NCBI RefSeq assembly: GCF_014648075.1
Contig: NZ_BMQK01000002.1
Coordinates: 496,001 to 560,000, forward strand
Source: Streptomyces ruber
GTDB lineage: Bacteria; Actinomycetota; Actinomycetes; Streptomycetales; Streptomycetaceae
Direction: 5' to 3'
Length of the DNA stretch: 64,000 nucleotides
Shown: positions 1-9,725 of the stretch, one piece after another
Layout: the number at the start of each line of letters is the position of its first letter
How positions within the stretch are numbered: position 1 is the first letter of the stretch
The notes under the pieces: model-generated
Databases searched by the model: none
Told to the model about the DNA's origin: nothing
Seen by the model: the letters and a program-made list of their open reading frames with translations, nothing else
Made by a program: the position numbers and the translations under genes

Positions 1-137
1 CCTTGGCCCATCGGTCGATGTCCAGGAGGTTCGTGCCGACCGTGCTGCGGCTCCTCAGCGTCTGCAGGATGTCGGCGACCAGGGCGCCGGTGTCCCGTGC
101 CCGGGCCAGCAGGGTGGGGTTCAGGATTTCGATCATG
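1..137 (-). CDS. map: Type I methionine aminopeptidase, N-terminal part (cut by window edge)
   Basis: Reading leftward from an ATG at 137, the 45 visible residues begin MIEILNPTLLARARDTGALV and continue to the window edge. The pattern of an initial helix followed by '..LVADILQTLRS...GTNLLDIDRWAK' is that of the N-terminus of type I methionine aminopeptidases, metal-dependent enzymes that trim the initiator Met from new proteins in the cytosol. No metal ligand lies in the visible part, so the family call rests on this N-terminal pattern alone. An AAGGA ribosome binding site sits 6 bases before the ATG. An operator-like repeat lies just upstream, which is unusual for a housekeeping copy, so this may be a second, regulated copy. 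Confidence 0.6.
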
Positions 138-166
138 GGGCGTCCTTCGCGCGCTGCCAATAACAA

Positions 167-190
167 TACCGGTCTTACTATACCGGTATT
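167..190. promoter_or_regulatory. ATACCGGT repeat, candidate operator of the map-like gene
   Basis: ATACCGGT occurs at 167-174 and again at 181-188, the second copy being inside a perfect 10-bp palindrome ATACCGGTAT (181-190). On the minus strand this overlaps AT-rich -10-like hexamers (TATAGT, TATTGT) in an otherwise GC-rich region, 30-50 bases before the map-like start. The arrangement suggests binding of a dimeric repressor to its promoter; the regulator is not identified. Confidence 0.4.
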
Positions 191-257
191 AGAATCGGCG
201 CGCGCTTCCCTGCCGGGCCGGGGAGGGGCGCTGAACGCCCCGACCCGCGCTCGACGG

Positions 258-617
258 TCAGTGCACCTGGTGCGGCACGGCGAGGACGAGGGAGGCGGCG
301 GCCAGGGCCAGGTAGCCGCCGGGGAACGCGATGTTGTGGTAGACGCCGGCGCGGACGTGTGCCGCGACGGCGCCGGTGAAGAAGAGCACCAGCCCGGCCG
401 CGGCGGCGACGCCGACGACCGGGACGCCCAGCAGCCCGAGCAGCAGTCCGGCGGCGCCCGCGGCCTTGAGGGCGGCGAGCCACGGGAGCCAGGTGAGCGG
501 GACGCCCACCTCGGCGGAGTTGGCGAGGACGAACCGGGCCCCGGCGAGATCCGCGACGGCGATCCCCGCGTTGGCCAGGACCGTGAGGACGGTGATGAGG
601 ACGTATGCGGTGACCAT
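258..617 (-). CDS. DoxX-like small membrane protein
   Basis: The 119-residue product is almost wholly hydrophobic, with four predicted membrane segments (roughly residues 4-22, 43-62, 64-83 and 95-114). The spacing and the motif around 'WLPWLAALKAAGAAGLLLGL' fit the DoxX_2 family of small integral membrane proteins of unknown biochemical role, often found beside regulators or oxidoreductases. Start chosen at the ATG at 617 because coding bias and hydrophobicity begin there; the ribosome binding site is weak. It follows an SRPBCC gene on the same strand with a 209-base gap. No catalytic residues can be named. Confidence 0.7.
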   Translation of the reverse strand: MVTAYVLITVLTVLANAGIAVADLAGARFVLANSAEVGVPLTWLPWLAALKAAGAAGLLLGLLGVPVVGVAAAAGLVLFFTGAVAAHVRAGVYHNIAFPGGYLALAAASLVLAVPHQVH

Positions 618-826
618 GGGCGGCGTGCCTCGCTTCCGGCTGTCGCGGGCGGATGCGGAGTGCGCCGGCGGGCTCCGCGCGCTCACCGCCGCACAGGGCC
701 GCACCGGACCGAGGTGTCCGCTCAGCTTTCCCGCCGCCCCGCGGTGACGTCCACCGGCCACGGTCGATGTCCGGCCGGGAAGCGGCAGCCGGGCCGTCCT
801 CGTAGGCGGCCGGCCGTCGCGGCCGC

Positions 827-1336
827 CTACGGCCGCAGCAGCCGGTCCACGGCCCGGCCGAACATCCACCGGGCCGCCCACTTCAGGGGACGGTCGAGGA
901 GCGGCGGCAGGAAGCGCGGCGACAGCTCCTCCCGCCACACCGCCCGTGCCCCGCCGGCGCCGTGCGGGCGGACCTCGATCTCCGCCCAGCCCCGGACGAG
1001 GCCGCCCCGCTTCTCCAGGCGGCACCGGGCGGGACCGCCCGGTGCGGGCGGCTCCCACACGACCACCTCCATCGGGTCGTCGAAGCCCAGCGGGCCGGCG
1101 CCCGTGCGGCCCACGAAGGCCGTGCCCGCGCGCGTGGGCGGCGGGGTCAGGACGGTGATCCGGGTCAGCGGGACCACGTCTGCGTGACGTTCCCAGTCCG
1201 TGAGCCGGCGCCAGGCCTCGTCGACGGGCAGGGGGGTGACGCGTGCGAGAGCGAAGAGGGCCACGAGGGGATCGTAGGCCCCGGCCCGGGCGGCAGGGCG
1301 TACGGCGGATGTGGTGCACGGGTCTTGTTGCGGCAT
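827..1336 (-). CDS. SRPBCC (START-like) family protein
   Basis: A 169-residue soluble protein. After about 30 residues it shows the helix-grip pattern of SRPBCC/polyketide-cyclase-like proteins: 'PVDEAWRRLTDWERHADVVPLTRI...' at the start, several beta-strands in the middle (including 'GFDDPMEVVVWEPP') and a C-terminal amphipathic helix ending 'KWAARWMFGRAVDRLLRP'. These proteins bind hydrophobic ligands in a deep pocket, and this one has no obvious catalytic signature. The ATG at 1336 has a GGGAAG ribosome site 8 bases upstream. It is divergent from the sugar ABC operon and shares its LacI-type operator region. Confidence 0.7.
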   Translation of the reverse strand: MPQQDPCTTSAVRPAARAGAYDPLVALFALARVTPLPVDEAWRRLTDWERHADVVPLTRITVLTPPPTRAGTAFVGRTGAGPLGFDDPMEVVVWEPPAPGGPARCRLEKRGGLVRGWAEIEVRPHGAGGARAVWREELSPRFLPPLLDRPLKWAARWMFGRAVDRLLRP

Positions 1337-1365
1337 CTGGATCTTCCCTAGGTTGGGCCCGGGAT

Positions 1366-1377
1366 GGAAGCGCTTTC
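1366..1377. promoter_or_regulatory. LacI/GalR-type operator before the sugar ABC operon
   Basis: GGAAGCGCTTTC is a 12-bp near-palindrome (one mismatch) with the central CG and flanking GAAA/TTTC-type arms typical of LacI-family operators in actinobacterial sugar operons. It lies between the divergent SRPBCC gene and the lipoprotein gene, 37 bases before the latter's ATG. No LacI-family gene is seen in this window. Confidence 0.55.
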
Positions 1378-1413
1378 TCGCGCGTGCGCTCTAGCGGAAG
1401 AGGTGACTCGTCC

Positions 1414-2724
1414 ATGCCCGGAAACACCGGAGACAGGACAAGGACGTCCCGGGCGTCCCGCGCGGCGGCCGCCGCGTTCGCCCTCTGCGCGGTGCTCACC
1501 GGCTGCTCCGGTGCGGAGGACGAGGCGACCGGCACGGACGGCACGGTCGTGCTGCGCTACACCTGGTGGGGCAACCAGGACAGGGCGGCGAGAACCGAGG
1601 CCGCGCTCGACCTCTTCGAGAAGAAGCACCCGGGCATCGAGGTGCAGACCTCGTTCTCCGGCTACGACGCCTACAAGCAGAAGCTGGCCACCCAGGCCGC
1701 CGGCGGCGACGCCCCCGACGTCATGCAGCTCGACTACCGCATGATCGACCAGTACGCGACCGGCGGGGTCCTGCTCGACCTCGCCGGACCGGAGCCGCAG
1801 GCGGTGCTGGACACGAGCGAGTTCGACCAGGGGCTCCTCGGCACCGGCCGGATCGACGGCAGGCTGTACGCGGTCCCGCAGGGACGCGGCACCGAGACGG
1901 TCGTGTACGACACCGAGCAGTGGGAGGCCGCCGGTGTCGCGCCGCCCCGCGCGGGCTGGACCTGGAGCGAGTGGGCCGACACCATGCGGCAGCTGGCCGA
2001 GCGGACGGGCAGGCCCGGCGGCACCGACCCCGGCCAGAGCGAGGACGCCTTCGAGGTGTGGCTGCGGGGGCAGGGGAAGGCGCTGTACACCGAGGACGGC
2101 GCCCTCGGCTTCACCGCCGACGACCTGACCCGCTGGTGGACCTTCACCGACGGGCTGCGGCGCGAGGGCGCCGTCTCGGCCGCCGAGCAGACCACCCAGA
2201 TGGACGGCACAGTGGAGAACACCCCGCTCGGGCGCGGGACGGCGGTGTCCGACTACAACTGGGACGCCCCGTGCAGTGGCTTCCTGCCGCTCATACCGAG
2301 CGGCATCACCCTCGCGCCGACCCCGTCCGGCGAGGACGGCACCCCGGGGCAGTACTTCAAGCCGTCGATGTTCATGGGCGTCGCCGCCGACACCGCGCAC
2401 CCGGAGCAGTCCGCGCGGCTCATCGACTTCATGCTGAACGACCCGGACGCCGCGGAGATCCTCGGCGCCACCCGCGGCATCCCGGTCAACGACGCGATCC
2501 GCGAGGACATCGCCGCCGGCCTCACGGGCTTCGACCGGACCATGTACGACTTCCACACCTCGCTCGACGGGAAGCTCGACGCCCCGCCGCAGGCGCCCCC
2601 GTCCGGCGACAGCGCCCTGCAGACCACCTTCGCGCGCGACTACGACCAGGTGTCGTACGAGCGGATGTCCCCCCGCGAGGCGGCCGAGAACTACGTCACC
2701 CACGCGAAGGCGGAACTCCGGTGA
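1414..2724 (+). CDS. Sugar ABC transporter substrate-binding lipoprotein
   Basis: The 436-residue product starts with a positively charged signal peptide and a lipobox LTGC, with Cys31 as the predicted lipidated residue. The mature part has the family 1 solute-binding pattern: 'LRYTWWGNQDRAARTEAALDLFEKKHPGIEVQ' near the start, then 'APDVMQLDYRMIDQYA' and 'FMLNDPDAAEILGATRGIPVN' near the end, all typical of oligosaccharide-binding proteins. It would hold sugar on the outer face of the membrane and deliver it to the two permeases encoded immediately downstream. ATG 1414 was chosen because GGAAGAGG lies 10 bases upstream and the signal peptide begins there. Its stop overlaps the next start (GTGA). 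Confidence 0.9.
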   Translation: MPGNTGDRTRTSRASRAAAAAFALCAVLTGCSGAEDEATGTDGTVVLRYTWWGNQDRAARTEAALDLFEKKHPGIEVQTSFSGYDAYKQKLATQAAGGDAPDVMQLDYRMIDQYATGGVLLDLAGPEPQAVLDTSEFDQGLLGTGRIDGRLYAVPQGRGTETVVYDTEQWEAAGVAPPRAGWTWSEWADTMRQLAERTGRPGGTDPGQSEDAFEVWLRGQGKALYTEDGALGFTADDLTRWWTFTDGLRREGAVSAAEQTTQMDGTVENTPLGRGTAVSDYNWDAPCSGFLPLIPSGITLAPTPSGEDGTPGQYFKPSMFMGVAADTAHPEQSARLIDFMLNDPDAAEILGATRGIPVNDAIREDIAAGLTGFDRTMYDFHTSLDGKLDAPPQAPPSGDSALQTTFARDYDQVSYERMSPREAAENYVTHAKAELR

Positions 2725-3667
2725 CCACCACACAGACCTCCGCGTCCCTACGGCGGCCGGAACGGCCCGCCGCCACCGGCGCCCGCAGGCCCGCCGGGCG
2801 CCGCCGCGAGGGCGCCGCCTGGGTGTTCCTCTCCCCGTGGGTGCTCGGCGCCGTGCTGCTGACCCTGCTGCCGATGGCGGTCTCGCTCTACCTGTCCTTC
2901 ACGGACTACGACCTGTTCAACCCGCCGTCCTGGGTGGGCCTGCGCAACTACACGCAGATGTTCACCGAGGACCCCCGCTACTGGCGGTCGGTGGCCGCGA
3001 CCCTCACGTACGTCGTCATCGCCGTCCCCCTGCAGCTCGCGCTCGCCCTCGTCGTCGCCCTCGCCCTGAAGAACATGAAGCGCGGCAAGGGCTTCTACCG
3101 CTCCGCCTTCTACGCGCCGTCCCTGCTCGGCGCCTCCATGTCCATCGCCCTCGTCTGGCGGGCGCTCTTCAACGACGGCGGCACGGTCGACAACCTGCTC
3201 GGCACCGGCGGCTGGGTCAACCGGCCCGGCTGGGCGCTGCTCGCGGTCGCGCTGCTGACCGTGTGGCAGTTCGGGGCGCCCATGGTCATCTTCCTCGCCG
3301 GGCTCCAGCAGATACCCGCGGAGCTGTACGAGGCGGCGGCGGTCGACGGGGCGAGCCGGTGGCGGCGGTTCCTGTCCGTCACCGTGCCGATGCTCTCCCC
3401 GGTGATCTTCTTCAACCTGGTGCTCCAGACCATCCAGGCCTTCCAGGTGTTCACCCCCGCCTTCGCGGTCAGCGCGGGCAAGGGCGGCCCCGCCGACTCC
3501 ACGCTCTTCTACACGCTGTACCTGTACGACCGCGGCTTCGTCGCCTCCCACATGGGCTACGCCTCCGCCATGGCCTGGGTGCTGCTCCTCGTCATCGGCG
3601 CGGTCACCGCCGTGCTGTTCCGCACCTCGCGCTCCTGGGTCTTCTACGCCTTCGAGGGGGACGACCG

Positions 3668-3671
<4 letters not shown>
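2721..3671 (+). CDS. Carbohydrate ABC transporter permease 1 (MalF type)
   Basis: A 316-residue membrane protein with six hydrophobic segments after a basic N-terminus of about 28 residues. It carries the EAA loop that docks to the ATPase, 'ELYEAAAVDGASRWRRFLSVTVPML' around residues 203-226. This is the MalF/UgpA-like half of a CUT1 sugar importer. The GTG start at 2721 overlaps the upstream stop by 4 bases, and its own stop overlaps the next ATG, so translation is coupled. No ATP-binding gene follows; Streptomyces CUT1 systems usually share the MsiK ATPase encoded elsewhere. Confidence 0.92.
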
Positions 3672-4546
<875 letters not shown>

Positions 4547-4550
4547 AGGG

Positions 4551-5141
4551 GTGATGCCGGTGGGAACGAGCAGAGAGGCGGGCGAGCTCTTCGGGCCTCG
4601 CATGACGCTGTTCGCGGACGTGCTGAGCGTGGGGCTGGCCACGGCGGTGGCGTCGTTGCCGCTGGTGACCGCGCCCGCCGCGCTGTCCACGGCGTGCGCG
4701 GTGCTGCGCGGCGCCCGGGAGGGGCGGCCGGTCACCGCGGGGCGGTACGCGGCGCTGCTGCGGCGGCGGCTGCGCGGCGGTGACCTGGCCGCGGGCGCCG
4801 TCGCTCTCGCGGGGGTGCTGCTGGTCGTTGCGGATCTGGCGCTCGTGCGGGCGGGGCTGCCGGGCGCCCCGCTGTTCGCGGCCGTCGCCGCCGCGATCAC
4901 TGCGGGGGCCGCCGTGGTGGGGCTGCGGGCGTGCGGGCGGCCCGAGTCGGTGGAGGACTGGCGCGGGGCGGTGCGGGCGGCGGGGCGTGACGCGGTGCGG
5001 GATGTGGGCGGGAGCGGTCTCGTGCTGCTGGCGCTGGCGGCCGCCGTGCTGGCCGCGGGGATGTTGCTGCCGCTGGCGTTTCTGGTGCCGGGGCCGTTGG
5101 CTCTGGCGGTTGTGGCGGTGGATGTGCGGATGGGGCGTTGA
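4551..5141 (+). CDS. YesL-like (DUF624) membrane protein
   Basis: The 196-residue product has four or five hydrophobic segments and begins 'MTLFADVLSVGLATAVASLPLVTAPAALSTACAVLR', matching the YesL/DUF624 family, small membrane proteins commonly encoded at the end of sugar ABC operons. Their biochemical role is not established. It begins with GTG 4551 (or ATG 4554) only 4 bases after the MalG-type permease, so it is very likely co-transcribed with the importer. Confidence 0.75.
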   Translation: MMPVGTSREAGELFGPRMTLFADVLSVGLATAVASLPLVTAPAALSTACAVLRGAREGRPVTAGRYAALLRRRLRGGDLAAGAVALAGVLLVVADLALVRAGLPGAPLFAAVAAAITAGAAVVGLRACGRPESVEDWRGAVRAAGRDAVRDVGGSGLVLLALAAAVLAAGMLLPLAFLVPGPLALAVVAVDVRMGR

Positions 5142-5269
5142 GAGGGCGGCGCGTTCTCGCCGTTCTTGTCTTCGGGTGCGTCGTGGCTGGTCGCGCAGTT
5201 CCCCGCGGACCTTTCAAGGGCGCGGCCACGGAGCACATGTACCGCCCCGGCGCAACCGCTTCCCCCTCC

Positions 5270-5295
5270 GTCTCAGTCGAGTAAGAGGGGGGTAC
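5270..5295 (+). promoter_or_regulatory. Sigma-B-like promoter before the glycan operon
   Basis: GTCTC at 5270-5274 and GGGTAC at 5290-5295, separated by 15 bases, match the Streptomyces sigma-B-type consensus (GNNTN, 14-16 bases, GGGTAC/T). It ends 44 bases before the SDR start codon. A similar element with similar distance occurs at 60287-60311. Confidence 0.45.
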
Positions 5296-5339
5296 TCGCG
5301 CGCCGCACATCAGTGAACGGTGAGCGTGAGGAGACCCCC

Positions 5340-6341
<1,002 letters not shown>

Positions 6342-6431
6342 CCCGTACCGGCCGCCCCTTCTCCCGATCGCACGCGCACCGTGCGGCTCGGTCGGCCGAA
6401 CACGTCGCGTAACGGATCTCCCGTCACAAAA

Positions 6432-6459
6432 GGTGACGAATTGGTGAACGTTCGGGTGA
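6432..6459. promoter_or_regulatory. Three GGTGA direct repeats, possible PHO box
   Basis: GGTGA occurs at 6432-6436, 6443-6447 and 6455-6459, with spacings of 11 and 12 bases. On the minus strand these read as (G)TTCACC/CTCACC/GTCACC units, resembling the 11-base direct repeat units bound by Streptomyces PhoP. The repeats lie about 90-110 bases before the carbamoyltransferase start. PhoP control of cell-wall glycan genes under phosphate limitation is known in the genus; here it is inferred only. Confidence 0.3.
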
Positions 6460-6484
6460 GCTGTCTCCAAGTGTTTGAGACAGC
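6460..6484. promoter_or_regulatory. Perfect 8-bp inverted repeat before the glycan operon
   Basis: GCTGTCTC (6460-6467) and GAGACAGC (6477-6484) flank a 9-base loop. The element sits 60 bases upstream of the carbamoyltransferase ATG, just after the GGTGA repeats, and is either an operator or a small leader hairpin. No T-run follows, so a terminator is unlikely. Confidence 0.35.
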
Positions 6485-6544
6485 CGCCGGTGCGAGACCC
6501 GGGGAGGCCGAGGTCCCCGCACACACTCCGGGACGGAGCACCAC

Positions 6545-8170
6545 ATGCGCATCCTTGGTATCAACGCCTTGTTCCACGACCCGGCCGCCGCCCTCGTCGT
6601 GGACGGCACGACCATGGCGGCCGCGGAGGAGGAGCGCTTCAGCCGGCGCAAGCACGGCAAGCGGCCGGTGCCGTTCTCGGCCTGGGAGCTGCCCGAGCAG
6701 GCGGCGCGCTGGTGCCTGGCGCACGGGGGTGTGCGGCCCGAGGACCTGGACGCGGTCACGTACTCCTTCGACCCGCGCCTCGCCCGCCCCGCCGACGAGA
6801 TGGGGCTGCACGACCCCTTCGACCCGCTCCGGCTGGAGTACGCGGAGCGGGCGCCCGAGTTCCTCGCCGAGGCGCTGCCCGGCCTGGACCCGGCGAAGGT
6901 CGTCTTCGTCCCCCACCACGTGGCGCACGCGGCCTCCGCCGGGCCCGCCTCCCCGTACCCGGACAGCGCCGTCCTGGTGCTCGACGGCCGCGGCGAGGCC
7001 GCCTCCCACCTCGCGGGCCGCTTCCAGGACGGCACCCTCCACACCGTCGCCGCCCAGGCGCTGCCCGACTCGCTCGGCCTGATGTACGAGGAGCTCACCG
7101 CCCACCTGGGCTTCCTGCGCAGCAGCGACGAGTACAAGGTGATGGCGCTCGCCTCCTACGGCAAGCCGCGCTTTCTGCCCCAGCTGCGGCAGTCCGTGCA
7201 CGCCACCGGTGACGGCGGCTTCCGCGCGCGGGACGTCGACTGGGCTGCCTTCACCCCGCCCCGCGCGCGGGACGAGGAGTGGAACCAGGACCACGCGGAC
7301 CTCGCCGCGAGCGCCCAGGCCGTGCTGGAGGAGGTCGTCGTCGACCTCGCGCACTGGCTGCACCGGGAAGCCGGCGGCGACGCCCTCGCGCTCGCCGGGG
7401 GAGTGGCCCTGAACTGCGTCGCCAACTCCAGACTCGCGGCGCAGGGACCGTACCGGCACGTGTGGGTGCAGCCCGCCGCCGGTGACGCGGGCACCGCCCT
7501 CGGCGGCGCCCTGTACCTCGCGGAGAACCCCGCCCCCCTGGCGGGCGCCGACCTCGGCCGCGCATGGAGCGACGACGAACTGCGCGCCTGGCTCGACGGC
7601 GCGGCCGTACCGTACGAGAAACCCCCCGACATCGCCGAGACGGTCGCCGAGGAGCTCGCCCGGGACGGTGTCGTCGCCTGGTTCCAGGGGCGGAGCGAGT
7701 ACGGGCCGCGTGCCCTCGGGCACCGCTCCCTGCTCGCCCACCCGGGGCGCGCCGAGAACCTGGAGCGGCTGAACACCGTCAAGGGGCGCGAGGAGTTCCG
7801 GCCGGTCGCGCCGATGGTGCTGGCCGAGCGCGCCGCCGGCCTCTTCGAAGGGCCGCTGCCGAGCCCGTACATGCTGTTCGTGCACGACGTCGTCCGCGAG
7901 TGGCGCGACCGCATCCCGGCGGTGGTGCACGTGGACGGCACCGCGCGCGTGCAGACCGTCGACGCGCGGCAGGAGCCGCTGGTCGCCCGGATGCTCCGCG
8001 CGTTCGAGCGGCGCACCGGACTGCCCGTGGTCGTCAACACCAGCCTCAACACCGCCGGCCGGCCCATGGTCGACGACCCGCGCGACGCGCTGGAGTGCTT
8101 CGGCTCCGCGCCCGTGGACCTGCTCGCGATCGGACCGTACGCGGTGCGCAGGGGGCGGGTGTTCGGATGA
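6545..8170 (+). CDS. Carbamoyltransferase (NodU/TobZ/CmcH family)
   Basis: The 541-residue protein has both domains of the O-carbamoyltransferase family. The N-terminal ASKHA-fold part starts 'MRILGINALFHDPAAALVVDG' with 'AAEEERFSRRKHGKR', and shows the conserved HHxxHA metal/carbamoyl-adenylate motif as 'FVPHHVAHAAS' near residues 120-130. The C-terminal YrdC-related part has 'WFQGRSEYGPRALGHRSLLA' and 'FRPVAPMVL...NTSLN..GRPMVDDP'. Such enzymes use carbamoyl phosphate and ATP to carbamoylate a sugar hydroxyl. Located at the head of a coupled run of glycosyltransferase genes, it probably decorates a sugar of the glycan. Its stop overlaps the next ATG. Confidence 0.92.
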   Translation: MRILGINALFHDPAAALVVDGTTMAAAEEERFSRRKHGKRPVPFSAWELPEQAARWCLAHGGVRPEDLDAVTYSFDPRLARPADEMGLHDPFDPLRLEYAERAPEFLAEALPGLDPAKVVFVPHHVAHAASAGPASPYPDSAVLVLDGRGEAASHLAGRFQDGTLHTVAAQALPDSLGLMYEELTAHLGFLRSSDEYKVMALASYGKPRFLPQLRQSVHATGDGGFRARDVDWAAFTPPRARDEEWNQDHADLAASAQAVLEEVVVDLAHWLHREAGGDALALAGGVALNCVANSRLAAQGPYRHVWVQPAAGDAGTALGGALYLAENPAPLAGADLGRAWSDDELRAWLDGAAVPYEKPPDIAETVAEELARDGVVAWFQGRSEYGPRALGHRSLLAHPGRAENLERLNTVKGREEFRPVAPMVLAERAAGLFEGPLPSPYMLFVHDVVREWRDRIPAVVHVDGTARVQTVDARQEPLVARMLRAFERRTGLPVVVNTSLNTAGRPMVDDPRDALECFGSAPVDLLAIGPYAVRRGRVFG

Positions 8171-9180
8171 CCACCATCGCCGCCACCGCGTACGCCGTGG
8201 TGATCCCGACGCTGGCGCGGGACACACTGGCCGACTGTCTCGCCGCGCTCGCCGCGGCCACCGGACCGGCGCCCGCCGAGATCGTCCTGGTCGACGACCG
8301 CCCCGAACCCGACGACGCGGCGCTGCGGCACCCGCTGCGGCTCCTCGGCGAACTGCGCGTACGGACCACCGTGCTGCGCGGCGGCGGCCGGGGACCCGCC
8401 GCCGCGCGCAACCGCGGGCTGCGGGCCGTCACCTCGCCCTGGGTCGTCTTCCTCGACGACGACGTGCAGGTCGGGCCGCACTGGAGCGCACAGCTCGTCC
8501 AGGACCTCGCCGAGGTGGCGCCCGACACGGCCGCCGTGCAGGGCGTGATCACGGTGCCGCTGCCCGGCGAACGCCGCCCCACCGACTGGGAACGCGGCAC
8601 CGCGGGCCTGGCCACCGCCCGCTGGATCACCGCGGACATGGCGTTCCGCACCGACGTGCTCACCTACCTCGGCGGGTTCGACGAACGTTTCCGGCGGGCC
8701 TTCAGGGAGGACGCCGACCTCGCGCTGCGCGTCCTGGACGCCGGCTGGGGCGTACGGCGCGGCCGGCGCACCACCCGGCACCCGGTGCGCGCCGCGAGCC
8801 GCTGGGTGTCGCTGCGCGCCCAGCGCGGCAACGCCGACGACGCGCTGATGGTGCGGCTGCACGGACCGGACTGGTGGACCCGCGCGGCGGCGCCGCGCGG
8901 CCGGCTCCGCCGCCACCTCGCCGTCACCTCCGCGGGCGCCGCCGCGTGCGGCCTCGCCGCGGCCGGACGGCGCGGGCCCGCCCTCGCGGCCGGCCTCCTC
9001 TGGGCCGCCGGCACCGCCGAGTTCGCCTGGGCGCGCATCGCCCCCGGGCCGCGCACCCGGCACGAGGTGGAGACCATGCTCGCCACCAGCGTGCTCATCC
9101 CGCCCGCCGCCACCTGGCACTGGCTCACCGGTCTGTGGCGCCACCGCGCCGCCCGGCCCTGGCTCCAGGAGGCGCGATGA
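8167..9180 (+). CDS. Family 2 glycosyltransferase with C-terminal membrane-associated part
   Basis: The 337-residue protein begins with a GT-A fold: 'YAVVIPTLARDTLADCLAALAAA', 'IVLVDDRPEP' and the metal-binding DDD as 'WVVFLDDDVQVGPHW' near residue 97. The acceptor-side motif is 'FREDADLALRVLDAGW' near residue 180. After about residue 250 come hydrophobic stretches suggesting membrane contact. It would transfer a sugar from a nucleotide donor; donor and acceptor are unknown. Translation is coupled at both ends by ATGA overlaps. Confidence 0.88.
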   Translation: MTTIAATAYAVVIPTLARDTLADCLAALAAATGPAPAEIVLVDDRPEPDDAALRHPLRLLGELRVRTTVLRGGGRGPAAARNRGLRAVTSPWVVFLDDDVQVGPHWSAQLVQDLAEVAPDTAAVQGVITVPLPGERRPTDWERGTAGLATARWITADMAFRTDVLTYLGGFDERFRRAFREDADLALRVLDAGWGVRRGRRTTRHPVRAASRWVSLRAQRGNADDALMVRLHGPDWWTRAAAPRGRLRRHLAVTSAGAAACGLAAAGRRGPALAAGLLWAAGTAEFAWARIAPGPRTRHEVETMLATSVLIPPAATWHWLTGLWRHRAARPWLQEAR

Positions 9181-9725
9181 CCGGCGTGCAGGCCGTGCTC
9201 TTCGACCGCGACGGCACCCTCGTCGAGGACGTCCCCTACAACCGGGACCCCGCCCTCGTCACGCCCGTCCCCGGCGCCCGCGAGGCCCTCGGCCTGCTGC
9301 GCACGCACGGCATCCGCACCGGTGTCGTCACCAACCAGTCCGGCATCGGCCGCGGCCTGCTCACCCACGCCCAGGTGCGCCGCGTCAACGAACGCGTCGA
9401 GGAGCTGCTCGGACCGTTCGACGTATGGGCGGTGTGCCCGCACGCCCCCGCCGAGGGCTGCGCCTGCCGCAAGCCCGCACCCGGGCTCGTCCTCTCCGCG
9501 GCCCGGAAGCTCGGCGTCCCCGCCGCCGACTGCGTCGTCGTCGGCGACATCGGCTCCGATCTGACGGCGGCCCGCCGCGCGGGCGCCCGCGGCATCCTCG
9601 TGCCGACCCCCGTGACCCTGCGGGAGGAGACGGAGACCGCCGAGTGGGTGGCCCCCGACCTGTGGGAGGCGGTGCGGTCACTGGTGCCGGGACACCGGCC
9701 CGCCGTCGGCGGGAGCATCCCGTGA
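9177..9725 (+). CDS. gmhB: D,D-heptose 1,7-bisphosphate phosphatase (GmhB-like HAD-IIIA)
   Basis: At 182 residues the protein is the usual GmhB size. It has the HAD motif I DxDGTL as 'LFDRDGTLVEDVPYNRDP' near residues 8-25, motif II 'VVTNQSGIGRG', a zinc-binding cluster 'CPHAPAEGCACRKPAPG' with the family's Cys/His spacing, and motif III/IV 'VVVGDIGSDLTAARRAGA'. GmhB removes the C7 phosphate from D-glycero-D-manno-heptose 1,7-bisphosphate, between the two activities of HldE. Having gmhA and hldE in the same operon supports the assignment. Histidinol-phosphate phosphatase is the main alternative in this superfamily, but context argues against it. Confidence 0.85.
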   Translation: MTGVQAVLFDRDGTLVEDVPYNRDPALVTPVPGAREALGLLRTHGIRTGVVTNQSGIGRGLLTHAQVRRVNERVEELLGPFDVWAVCPHAPAEGCACRKPAPGLVLSAARKLGVPAADCVVVGDIGSDLTAARRAGARGILVPTPVTLREETETAEWVAPDLWEAVRSLVPGHRPAVGGSIP

